From Promethearchaeota archaeon (lineage in GTDB: Archaea > Asgardarchaeota > Lokiarchaeia > Sigynarchaeales > SOKP01), in the NCBI GenBank assembly GCA_016839655.1, contig JAEOTW010000097.1, forward strand, positions 4,929-68,928: a stretch of 64,000 nucleotides of DNA, given 5' to 3'. Of the stretch, positions 27,918-35,642 are shown in pieces. Below the pieces are notes generated by a model. It had not been told where the DNA came from and made no database searches. It worked only from the letters and a program-made list of their open reading frames with translations. Both the position numbers and the translations under genes were made by a program. How positions within the stretch are numbered: the stretch's first letter is position 1; every line of letters starts with the position of its first letter.

Positions 27918-30287
27918 ATGAAATGCTTATTCTGTGAAAATCAAAGGATCGATTTCACTTGTGAGAAATGTAAATCAAGCTTCTGTATTAATCATATTGC
28001 TACAACTGAAATACATGAATGTAAAAAGCATAATTTAATTTACTCTAAAGTAAAAGCAATTGAAAGAAATTATAAATGTACAGTTGTAGAAGATAGTGAA
28101 TGTCCTGTTTGTAAACATCTTTTAAGATTAGAAAGACTATCTTCAGGACAATATTATTTAGAGTGTACTAATAAAGATTGTCCAGAAACCTGGAATTCAT
28201 ATTTGAAAACACCGGGATTATTCTTCCCTTCAAAAGAAAAACTTGCAAGAGAAGCATTAAGATACAATCTTATTAAGACTAATAGATTAGTTTTATGCAG
28301 TAAGAGATTGCGTCATATTGTGGGTAAAGAAGTTTGTCCTAAATGTTTTCTTGATCTATTAAAAATGGCTCCGATTACAAACTTTTCAACAATTATGAAT
28401 GCTTTTAATATTTCTGCGGAGCAAATGATTAAATTTATTAATAAATATATCGAAGAAGAACGAATCTATGGAATAATTGATCAAAAAAACCAGATGTTCT
28501 ACTACATATCGGCTGAGATGCGAGAAAAAATATTAGCTAAATTTCAAGATGAAGGAATAATTAAGGTAGCAGATCTTGGAGTAATGCTTGATATGAGTTC
28601 TGAAATTGCTTTAAAAGTGATTTATAAATTGATTAATCAGTTTCAAATAAAAGGTTCGTTTTCCCTCAATAAAGATATATATTATACTCAAAAATATATT
28701 TTGGATATTCTAATTAAAGAAATTAAAGCTAAGGGAAGAGTATCCCTTAAAAATCTCGCAAATATTTTTAATATCCCAAAAGAACTCGTAAAATCATTTT
28801 GTGTTAATTTAATGAGAACAAAAGCAGTGAACGGATTTTTCGCTGATCGTGGAAATGAAATAATTACAGCTAATCAAATTTACAAAGATATTAAAAGCTA
28901 TTCAAAAGAAACAGGATTATTCGAACTCTCAAAACTAGCTTCAAAATTAAAAATTGCTGTAGAATTAGCAAGAAAAAGCCTTCATGAGTTAATTAAGACA
29001 GGAAAAATTAAAGGTCTTTTTACTCAAAGAAGAGAATTTATGACAAATAAACACATGGAGAAAAAAATACGCGAAATAGCCAAGGCATATAGAACCATGC
29101 CTTTAAGAGAACTTTCTAATAGATTAGGAGTCACTGAATCAAGTATTGAAGAAAATTTGGCTCAAATTATTTCACGTGGAGATATTGACGGTTATATAGA
29201 TATGTCTAAGAAAATTTTTGTTGCTTATAGTGTTCCTATGGAAGCTCAAACACATACAAAATCAACAACAAAACAGCCTTCAGACACAGGTAAAATTGAA
29301 GTTGTACGTGATTACGATTTCGTCGGTGGACAGTTACATTTCAAGGTAGCTGTTCGAAATAATAGCAGTATGGCAATCAATACTGTAAAAGTCATTTTAG
29401 ACGTTCCTTCAAGTTATAATGCAAAAAGTCCCCTCATTACTGTTCCTGTTATAGAAGCAAAAAACTCTAGAGGTGTCGACTTCTATTTGGAGCCAAAGGA
29501 ATGTGGAACATCAAATATTACCGGTGATGTTATCTACAAAACAGCTAAAGGCGAAAAAAGAACCGTTCACATAAGAAAGAAATCTGTTCAAATCAAATGT
29601 CCTCTTGTTGTGTCTTGTTTAGCTACAATCGAGGATGTCCAGATTGCAATCGCAGATTTACCAAATGATGCTCGAGCATTTCTAATTGCAGATTTAGATC
29701 CACGATTAGCTTTTCGAGCAGCAGTAAGAACGATCAAACGTTTTGAAGTAAGTACGGTAACCTCTCACGAAGGGAACGATGCGAAAGGAAAGTATGAAGC
29801 AGAAGCTTGGTTCTGTAGTGAAGCAAAAGTCGGGGGAGGTAGAATTGTTACACGCATTTATGTGTCTGACGTAAATCAGTCGATGGAGGTTAGAGTTTGG
29901 TGTAATCATCCAGGTCAATTAACGGGATTCTTGGCAAAGGTAATCGAGCTATTATTTGAAGAGATCAACCTTATTCGGAAGATCAAATCGGAAGAACGAG
30001 AAAAAACAATCGATGTCATGGCAATAACCCAAAATTTAGCAGAGATGTCAGATTATTGTATGCTAAGATGGAAAGCCCAAAACATTAGAACTAAACTGCA
30101 CGATACTTTTGTTAGAGTACGAAAAATAATGGGAGATAAAGAAGCTATTCTTGGGAGAATGGAGTTTTGGTTAACTAACTTGAATAAATATGGAAAAGAT
30201 GATAAAATTACGGATGAAGACGCTGATAAACTTGTGACTGATATTGAGAATTTTCGTAATGTAATTGCTCGTTCTATCAAATTGTAG
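27918..30287 (+). CDS. AN1 zinc finger + zinc ribbon + winged-helix repeat protein (UFL1-like) with ear-like domain
   Basis: 789 residues, soluble. Residues 3-35 fit an AN1 zinc finger exactly: C3-x2-C6-x8-C15-x2-C18-x4-C23-x2-H26-x6-H33-x-C35. A second zinc ribbon uses C62, C65, C83 and C88. From about 155 to 435 there are four to five winged-helix units in series, with phrases such as YYISAEMREKILAKFQDEG and IKVADLGVMLDMSSEIAL, strongly reminiscent of the N-terminal half of eukaryotic UFM1 E3 ligase UFL1. A beta-sandwich at about 445-570 resembles an adaptin-ear/CARDB domain, followed by an alpha/beta C-terminus (about 575-789). The function is unknown; a scaffold or ubiquitin-like ligase role is inferred only. 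No Ufm1-like or E1/E2 gene is in the window. Confidence 0.68.
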   Translation: MKCLFCENQRIDFTCEKCKSSFCINHIATTEIHECKKHNLIYSKVKAIERNYKCTVVEDSECPVCKHLLRLERLSSGQYYLECTNKDCPETWNSYLKTPGLFFPSKEKLAREALRYNLIKTNRLVLCSKRLRHIVGKEVCPKCFLDLLKMAPITNFSTIMNAFNISAEQMIKFINKYIEEERIYGIIDQKNQMFYYISAEMREKILAKFQDEGIIKVADLGVMLDMSSEIALKVIYKLINQFQIKGSFSLNKDIYYTQKYILDILIKEIKAKGRVSLKNLANIFNIPKELVKSFCVNLMRTKAVNGFFADRGNEIITANQIYKDIKSYSKETGLFELSKLASKLKIAVELARKSLHELIKTGKIKGLFTQRREFMTNKHMEKKIREIAKAYRTMPLRELSNRLGVTESSIEENLAQIISRGDIDGYIDMSKKIFVAYSVPMEAQTHTKSTTKQPSDTGKIEVVRDYDFVGGQLHFKVAVRNNSSMAINTVKVILDVPSSYNAKSPLITVPVIEAKNSRGVDFYLEPKECGTSNITGDVIYKTAKGEKRTVHIRKKSVQIKCPLVVSCLATIEDVQIAIADLPNDARAFLIADLDPRLAFRAAVRTIKRFEVSTVTSHEGNDAKGKYEAEAWFCSEAKVGGGRIVTRIYVSDVNQSMEVRVWCNHPGQLTGFLAKVIELLFEEINLIRKIKSEEREKTIDVMAITQNLAEMSDYCMLRWKAQNIRTKLHDTFVRVRKIMGDKEAILGRMEFWLTNLNKYGKDDKITDEDADKLVTDIENFRNVIARSIKL

Positions 30288-30352
30288 AGTTATCTTCCCT
30301 AAAAAAAGATTTATAAATTTTTAAACCTATATGTTATAATAAAAGCAAATTT

Positions 30353-30781
30353 TTGGTGTTAAATATTCCGATCATCAGTGTATCATTGAATGAGAATCTG
30401 AAAAAATTTATTAATAAACTTGTCTCAAAAAACCAGTATGAAAATAAATCTAAATTAATAAGAGATGCTCTTTTACGTTTGATGTCAACAGAGGATATAT
30501 CCTCTACTCTAGATGCATTTAGTGATTTTACTCCTGTTACAAAAAACATAATTGGTAATATGATTATTGTTGCTCCTAATGAGTTTAATGTGCAAAAAAA
30601 ATTGAATAGAATTGAAAGTGAGTATAAAGAACAAATTGTTAGCAAAAACCAAAATTTTCTGAATCAGAATTTTATTACTTTTATGATTTATGACGGAAGT
30701 CTTCAAGAATTCCAAAAACTCGTTGTCGAAATAAACAGCATTGAAGAGATAAAAAATTTTAGGTATTTAATTATAAATTAG
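30353..30781 (+). CDS. NikR-like ribbon-helix-helix regulator without nickel ligands
   Basis: 142 residues. The N-terminal 45 form a ribbon-helix-helix DNA-binding domain (PIISVSLNENLKKFINKLV then NKSKLIRDALLRLM). The rest has the ACT-like length and pattern of NikR, ending in FQKLVVEINSIEEIKNFRYL. The histidines and cysteine that bind nickel in NikR are missing; the C-terminal domain has no His or Cys at all. It therefore probably senses something else or only oligomerises. The gene starts at TTG (30353) or GTG (30356), with a TATA-like TTTATAAATT about 40 bases upstream, consistent with a nearly leaderless transcript. Confidence 0.72.
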   Translation: MVLNIPIISVSLNENLKKFINKLVSKNQYENKSKLIRDALLRLMSTEDISSTLDAFSDFTPVTKNIIGNMIIVAPNEFNVQKKLNRIESEYKEQIVSKNQNFLNQNFITFMIYDGSLQEFQKLVVEINSIEEIKNFRYLIIN

Positions 30782-30862
30782 AATTATCTTCTTATTTTCT
30801 GAATATCCAACATAATTATTATAATAAATAAGTTCATTATAATTCAAATTTGGTGATAAAGA

Positions 30863-31222
30863 TTGGGTAAAAATAAATATGGAAAAGGTTTTCAAAAGGG
30901 AAAACAGTCAAAGAGTGGAAGTTCTAAACAAGGGGGAGATCCTATTCGAGGGGGAAAAATTAAGGCAAGTCACATCTTAGTTGAGAAGATGAGTATGGCT
31001 CAAGAGATTTATGAAGATTTGATGGCTGGTGATAAATTTGAACAATTGGCTAGTCAGTATTCTACATGTTCAAGTAAGAAGAAAGGCGGTAATTTGGGTG
31101 AATTTAGTAAAGGAGATATGGTCCCTGAATTTTGGAGCGCGTGTACAAAATTAAAAATTGGAGAAATTTCTCAACCAGTTAGAAGTAAATTTGGATATCA
31201 TCTCATAAAGCGTACAGGATAA
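30863..31222 (+). CDS. Parvulin-type peptidyl-prolyl isomerase with basic N-terminus (Par14-like)
   Basis: Residues 33-119 are a parvulin domain: KASHILVEK, SQYSTCSSKKKGGNLGEF, SKGDMVPEFWSACTKL and the end KFGYHLIKRTG. Parvulins speed cis-trans isomerisation at X-Pro bonds. The first 30 residues are a flexible Gly/Ser/Lys segment (MGKNKYGKGFQKGKQSK) with no signal peptide, so the protein is cytoplasmic. Most prokaryotic single-domain parvulins lack such a tail, whereas eukaryotic Par14/PIN4 has one that contributes to nucleic-acid and pre-ribosome binding. The start is TTG at 30863, giving the basic tail in full. Confidence 0.85.
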   Translation: MGKNKYGKGFQKGKQSKSGSSKQGGDPIRGGKIKASHILVEKMSMAQEIYEDLMAGDKFEQLASQYSTCSSKKKGGNLGEFSKGDMVPEFWSACTKLKIGEISQPVRSKFGYHLIKRTG

Positions 31223-31374
31223 GAAATCTCATATCAGGATGCATCACTTCAGCAGAGCGGAGTTAGGATTGAAAATAAATTTCATTATATAAATATATGA
31301 AGAAATATATTATATTAGAATTCTTAACACCACTCTATTTTTTTAAATTGATTTATCATTTAATAAGGTAAATT

Positions 31375-32643
31375 ATGATTCATGATATCAACAATAAAGA
31401 AAGAAAAAATAGAAGAAGCTTATATAATGATGGAATTCGGAAAGAATGTAGTAAATGTCATGAAATTAAATTACATCGTGAATTTTATTCGAAAAATAAT
31501 GGTCTAAGGAATATTTGTAAAGATTGTAATAAAATCATTGTAGCTGAGGAATCTTTTAAAAACAAATTTCTTATTCTTAAGAATATATATAAGGGTAAAT
31601 TTGATGGAAAATGTTCTAGATGTGATACTAATTTTATAAATCTTCCATCTATTGATTTTCATCATCAAAAAAAGAAATTAAAGCAAAAAAGATGGCGCGA
31701 CAATCGATTCCAAAACTGGAATGAGCTAATGTTAGTTCTTGAACAAGAAAAAGCTGTACCTTTATGCAAAAATTGTCATTCAATAGAACATGCTGACAAT
31801 TTTAATGATTTTAAAGATATAATTCTTAATGTGGATTTATTTAAAAACTCTGCAGAAGAAATACATCAAATTGTATACGATTTTGTTAAAAAGTGTAAAA
31901 ATAAACATATTAAAAATTTTAAATTTCGAGTTATAGAATGGATAAAAAAACGATTTGTAATAGAACAGATCTATAATGGAAAATGTATTGGATGTGGAAA
32001 TGTATCCGTAAAATACGATTTACCTGCCCTTGATTTTCATCATATTTCAAAAACAACAGAGAGTGATAAATTAAGGTGGAATAGAATTAAAAGATACAGT
32101 ATTACTGAAATTATAGACTTTCTTATAGAGGAAAAATGTGTTTGTCTATGTTCGAATTGTCATACTTTACTTCATGCAACAAAATTTGTCGTTATCGCAG
32201 ATGAGATACTAGAGAAACATTACTCAGATCAAGCTAAGGTTTTGTATGAAGAAATATCGGAAAATATTAAAAACTTTGAATTCAAAAGGAGAATATTTAA
32301 GAATCCTTTAGAACTGTTATTCAAACAAGGAGAGATTTGGAAAAAGCATATACTTCACATTCATAATCTGAATCAAATTGAGGGAGTTGATATGATTTAT
32401 TCTGCAAAAATCAAAAATATCCTTAATATTTCCGATCGACATCTAAGAAGAGTTCTTGAAAACTTGAAAAAAAGAAAGTTGATTAAAATTTTCAGAAAAG
32501 ATGAAAAATCTTACTTAAGATTAACAAATATAGCTCATAAGAAAATTACTAAATTGTTACAGGATGAAAGATATTTTCAGTATTTAGAGCGTATTCGTAA
32601 AAAAAATAGCAATAGCCCAGCACGGAATTTCGATACGCGATAA
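31375..32643 (+). CDS. Double HNH-type endonuclease-like protein with winged-helix C-terminus
   Basis: 422 residues. A CxxC...CxxC zinc cluster (CSKCHE ... CKDCNK) leads into a first HNH-like domain (CSRCDTNF, IDFHHQ, CKNCHSIEHA). A second copy follows (CIGCGN, LDFHHI, CSNCHTLLHA). A winged helix with IKNILNISDRHLRRVLENL lies near residues 340-395. The DFHH and CxxCHxxxHA elements are the histidine and zinc parts of HNH nucleases. The two HNH units are clearly duplicated. The last ten codons run antisense through the 3' end of tRNA-Gln, so the final residues (SPARNFDTR) are imposed by the tRNA sequence. This suggests insertion of the gene next to, or recombination within, the tRNA. DNA cleavage is inferred. 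Confidence 0.75.
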   Translation: MIHDINNKERKNRRSLYNDGIRKECSKCHEIKLHREFYSKNNGLRNICKDCNKIIVAEESFKNKFLILKNIYKGKFDGKCSRCDTNFINLPSIDFHHQKKKLKQKRWRDNRFQNWNELMLVLEQEKAVPLCKNCHSIEHADNFNDFKDIILNVDLFKNSAEEIHQIVYDFVKKCKNKHIKNFKFRVIEWIKKRFVIEQIYNGKCIGCGNVSVKYDLPALDFHHISKTTESDKLRWNRIKRYSITEIIDFLIEEKCVCLCSNCHTLLHATKFVVIADEILEKHYSDQAKVLYEEISENIKNFEFKRRIFKNPLELLFKQGEIWKKHILHIHNLNQIEGVDMIYSAKIKNILNISDRHLRRVLENLKKRKLIKIFRKDEKSYLRLTNIAHKKITKLLQDERYFQYLERIRKKNSNSPARNFDTR

Positions 32644-32743
32644 ATTCGCTAGTTTTTCGAACCGTGGTCCAGGGGTATCTCCAAGATCTTAGTTATAAAG
32701 ACTTATCAGGGCCCCCGATGCTTGACCTCTACACCACTGGGCT
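32613..32743 (-). tRNA. tRNA-Gln (CTG) with two introns
   Basis: Exon 1 is 32743-32706, intron 1 is 32705-32677 (29 nt), exon 2 is 32676-32656, intron 2 is 32655-32627 (29 nt) and exon 3 is 32626-32613. The acceptor AGCCCAG pairs perfectly with CTGGGCT and the discriminator is A. Intron 1 is at the canonical 37/38 site: stem GGGGG/CCCCT, central helix CCCT/GGAG, 3-base bulges GAT and ATA, inner helix AAG/CTT. Intron 2 is in the T-loop: stem CACGG/CCGTG, helix TTCG/CGAA, bulges AAA and ATT. Cutting after the second base of each bulge gives the standard loop TTCGAAT. The A1-U72 pair supports Gln. Position 33 is C instead of the nearly universal U. CCA is not encoded. Confidence 0.85.
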
Positions 32744-32928
32744 TTTTCAGAGAATTTCTGAATCTTGTTAATTTGATATTAATAATCTGAAAACTCTAAA
32801 AAACCTTTCTTAATTGATATATGTTGAATGATTATTGAAAAAATCCTTCCAAAATATAAATTAATATTTTAAAAAATTTCTTTTTTAAATAAGATAGATT
32901 TTTATTTACTGACCTCTATATATATACT

Positions 32929-33068
32929 GGATTACACCAACTTGATCTGGAGGACACAAAAAGATATCAGTTTAAAAAACTAGTTTTTAAACCCCGTGTG
33001 ACTGAAAAAAAAACCCCGTAAATATAAACTGAGAATACCTTTTTACATAAATCCTCCTAGTGTAATCC
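32929..33068. ncRNA. Candidate structured RNA or small inverted-repeat element
   Basis: Three nested or ordered stems can be drawn. The outer 9-base arms are GGATTACAC (32929-32937) and GTGTAATCC (33060-33068). Inside is GGAGGA (32949-32954) with TCCTCC (33052-33057). Within that is a hairpin GTTTAAAAA/TTTTTAAAC (32970-32978 / 32984-32992, 5-base loop). AAACCCCGT occurs twice (32989 and 33011). The local G+C is above that of the flanks and a T-run follows on the plus strand. The strand is undecided, and a miniature transposon-like element is an alternative because the outer arms are inverted repeats; no target duplication is evident. Otherwise the 400 bases between tRNA-Gln and the dGTPase gene look empty. 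Confidence 0.35.
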
Positions 33069-33147
33069 ACCCTTTTTAATTAAATAACACTATGATATTG
33101 ATATAATATCTTAGTTCTATTCAAAGCAAATCAAGTAATGTAATGTG

Positions 33148-34350
33148 TTAATTAGTTTTACGGAATTTCCCATAAGTTTCATTAAAATACTTATCGGACA
33201 TTCCCGCGATATAATCACGGGCTATAAGAGTTAATTTATTATCTTTTTTGAGTGGTTTAAAATAAGTATTATAATTTTTATCATCAATATATTCAATATG
33301 ATCTCGAAAAATAGGTGCATTATAGTCCTCTTCTTCTAGATTTTTTAAAGATCTTACAAAAATAAGTAAAAATCTCTCTTTTAAACTATCTAGAAAAGTT
33401 TTTTCAGTTGAAATTGGCTTAAACAAATCTCTTCTGATATAGATATTTTCATAATTAAAAGATTTCAATTCTTTTAAAGCTTCGAAAATTTTATCTGAAT
33501 ATCCTATGACGTCATTATCTAAACTGAAACTAAGTAGATCAGTTATCAAAGTATCTATAATTTTCGTATTTGTATCACCAAGAATCTTTGTACAATATTT
33601 AGGAATTTCTTCTCGGTTTATTAGCTTTAACAAAATTGCGTCTTCAATATCTCTTCCTATATAACTAATAGTATCACTAAATCGAGTAACAATTCCTTCA
33701 TAAGTCATTGGAATTCTTTTAATTTTATTTTCATTAAAACAGTCTTCATATTCTTTAAAATGATCTTCCCATGATTTTCCATTTCTTTTAAGAGGTTTTA
33801 GTTGTTGTTCATTGACTTCTCCATCATGGCATAATATTCCATCTAGGACTTGTAAAGATAAATTAAGCCCATTGGCAGGTTGTTCTGGATTTCTTTTTTC
33901 AAGATAAGAAAGCCATCGAATTCCTTGAGCATTATGGCTGAAAGTACCCATATTATTTTCTTGACTGATTTCATTGAGAATATCTTCACCTAAATGACCA
34001 AAAGGTGCATGACCAACATCATGACCCAATGCAATTGCTTCTATTAAATCTGTATTTAATCTTAACACTCTTCCTATTTGACGAGCAATTCTGGAAACTA
34101 TGTGGACGTGTAGTGAGCGATGTGTAATATTTGCATTATTAATATCGAAAAATACTTGAGATTTATCAATGTAACGGGCATACGCTTTGGAATGGACAAC
34201 CCTATCAACATCTCTGAAGAAGGGAGGCCTAATTTCTTGGCTCTCTTCATTATGATATCTGATGGCTTCAGAATCTAATATACCGTGAATACCTACATTC
34301 ACATCTCTTTTCATTCGAGTTTGCAACAGATCAATTATACGTTTATCCAT
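33148..34350 (-). CDS. dGTP triphosphohydrolase-like HD-domain protein
   Basis: A 400-residue HD hydrolase of the dGTPase/SAMHD1-like family. The metal-binding series is visible: the first His in ITHRSLHVHIVSRIARQIG, the HD pair in GHDVGHAPFGHLGE, and a later Asp in TRFSDTISYIGRDIEDA. The N-terminal QEIRPPFFRDVDRVVHSKAYARY motif, with paired Arg residues, is typical of dGTPases that cut dNTP to nucleoside and triphosphate. The role is control of dNTP pools or defence by dNTP depletion; nothing nearby points to defence. The ATG at 34350 is preceded by A/T-rich promoter-like sequence. Confidence 0.85.
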   Translation of the reverse strand: MDKRIIDLLQTRMKRDVNVGIHGILDSEAIRYHNEESQEIRPPFFRDVDRVVHSKAYARYIDKSQVFFDINNANITHRSLHVHIVSRIARQIGRVLRLNTDLIEAIALGHDVGHAPFGHLGEDILNEISQENNMGTFSHNAQGIRWLSYLEKRNPEQPANGLNLSLQVLDGILCHDGEVNEQQLKPLKRNGKSWEDHFKEYEDCFNENKIKRIPMTYEGIVTRFSDTISYIGRDIEDAILLKLINREEIPKYCTKILGDTNTKIIDTLITDLLSFSLDNDVIGYSDKIFEALKELKSFNYENIYIRRDLFKPISTEKTFLDSLKERFLLIFVRSLKNLEEEDYNAPIFRDHIEYIDDKNYNTYFKPLKKDNKLTLIARDYIAGMSDKYFNETYGKFRKTN

Positions 34351-34480
34351 ATTGTTAAGAAATCAATTTCTTAGAATCTATTGATATAAGATTAGAAAGA
34401 CTATTATAAAGGTTTTTCTAACGTTTTACAAAACTACTAAGATTTTTTACTTCAATTACTTACAATAAACAAAATTATAA

Positions 34481-35434
34481 TTAACCAATCTTAACATCTA
34501 TAGCTTTGTATGGACAAACCTCCTTGCAACGCATACAAAGATTACATTCACCTTTTCCAGTGAAGAATTCAAATGGTTCATCCAAAATTCTTATTTGTTT
34601 AGGACAAACTCTTTCACAATCACCACATTCAGCTCTTCCTACGCATTTAACTGGACTCCTTGATAATTTCAAAAATGAGTATTCGCTAATAACAGAAGAT
34701 ACAGCCGCAAATGGGCAAAAATATCTACAATACAACCTTGGATACCAAACTGATAAAACTAAAAGAGCGATATAAAAAATTGAAATAATGAATACTAGAG
34801 GATTTTCAAGAATGGGCATAATACTTCTTTGCTCGATAACCTGTATAATCAAATTGGGAAAAAACACAAAGATAAATTCAGATAAAGAAAAATAGGATAA
34901 TGGTTTATCTCCAAAATCTCCCAGATTTGTTCTATAATCTATATAAAATGACCAATTCAGAGTTGCTGCTATTGCTAAAGGAACTACAAGTAAAATCACA
35001 AAAACCACAATAATATACTTAATTTTTAATAAAGATTTATGGTTTAAGATTCCTCCAGTAGTCTTTATTGTCCTTTTTTTTGTAGGGATTGCAGCACATG
35101 CATCTTGGATTGTTCCAATTGGACAGATCCATCCACAGAAAAATCTACTAGTGAATAATATAATTAAAATAAACACTCCTATTAAAAAAATAGGTATTAT
35201 ACCGACTGTAAAGAAATAAAATATCATTTCGATAATTCCAGAGCCATTTGAAAGAGGATTTCTCGGAGAATTTAAAACAGGAAATACTGTTAAAATCCCC
35301 TCTAAACCAATTAGATTAATTGAGAAAATAAGTTCTAGAAGTACATAATTAATGATTAAGAAAGCAATAATCTGAATGATTCGTCTAAATATTGTTATCA
35401 AATGATTTCTTAATTTGAAGTCTTTAATGTTCAA
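34481..35434 (-). CDS. NapH/MauN-like membrane polyferredoxin
   Basis: 317 residues with four to five membrane helices and four cysteine motifs. FCGWICP (C-x3-CP) and CRYFCP (C-x3-CP) follow membrane helices. Two 4Fe-4S ferredoxin motifs follow at the C-terminus: CVGRAECGDCERVCP and CNLCMRCKEVCP. This is the NapH/CcoG/RnfB-related architecture, in which electrons pass between a quinone or membrane partner and soluble clusters. No partner reductase is nearby, so the electron acceptor is unknown. Confidence 0.85.
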   Translation of the reverse strand: MNIKDFKLRNHLITIFRRIIQIIAFLIINYVLLELIFSINLIGLEGILTVFPVLNSPRNPLSNGSGIIEMIFYFFTVGIIPIFLIGVFILIILFTSRFFCGWICPIGTIQDACAAIPTKKRTIKTTGGILNHKSLLKIKYIIVVFVILLVVPLAIAATLNWSFYIDYRTNLGDFGDKPLSYFSLSEFIFVFFPNLIIQVIEQRSIMPILENPLVFIISIFYIALLVLSVWYPRLYCRYFCPFAAVSSVISEYSFLKLSRSPVKCVGRAECGDCERVCPKQIRILDEPFEFFTGKGECNLCMRCKEVCPYKAIDVKIG

Positions 35435-35642
35435 AAATTACCACTAACTCAATAAAAGTATAAAAAGATTAATTAATAATGTTTAAAAAAATTATTTTTT
35501 CCTCTTATTAAAGCTAAATGAAAAAAAAAACAATATTGCTGAAATGATATTAAATATTTCAAATTAAAAATTACTCAAAATATTGATTTCTAAGATATTA
35601 TATTAAATAATGCATAATTGATAAAAATATAGATTAGAAGTA

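Noticed and set aside
31225..31275. A G/C-rich patch with TGATGC- and CTGA-like boxes on the minus strand, suggestive of a C/D-box guide RNA
   Set aside because: The spacing between the boxes is far too short for a guide region and no second C box is present.
33148..34350. The dGTPase-like gene as part of an antiviral system
   Set aside because: Its neighbours are housekeeping genes and no other defence gene is present, so there is no support from context.
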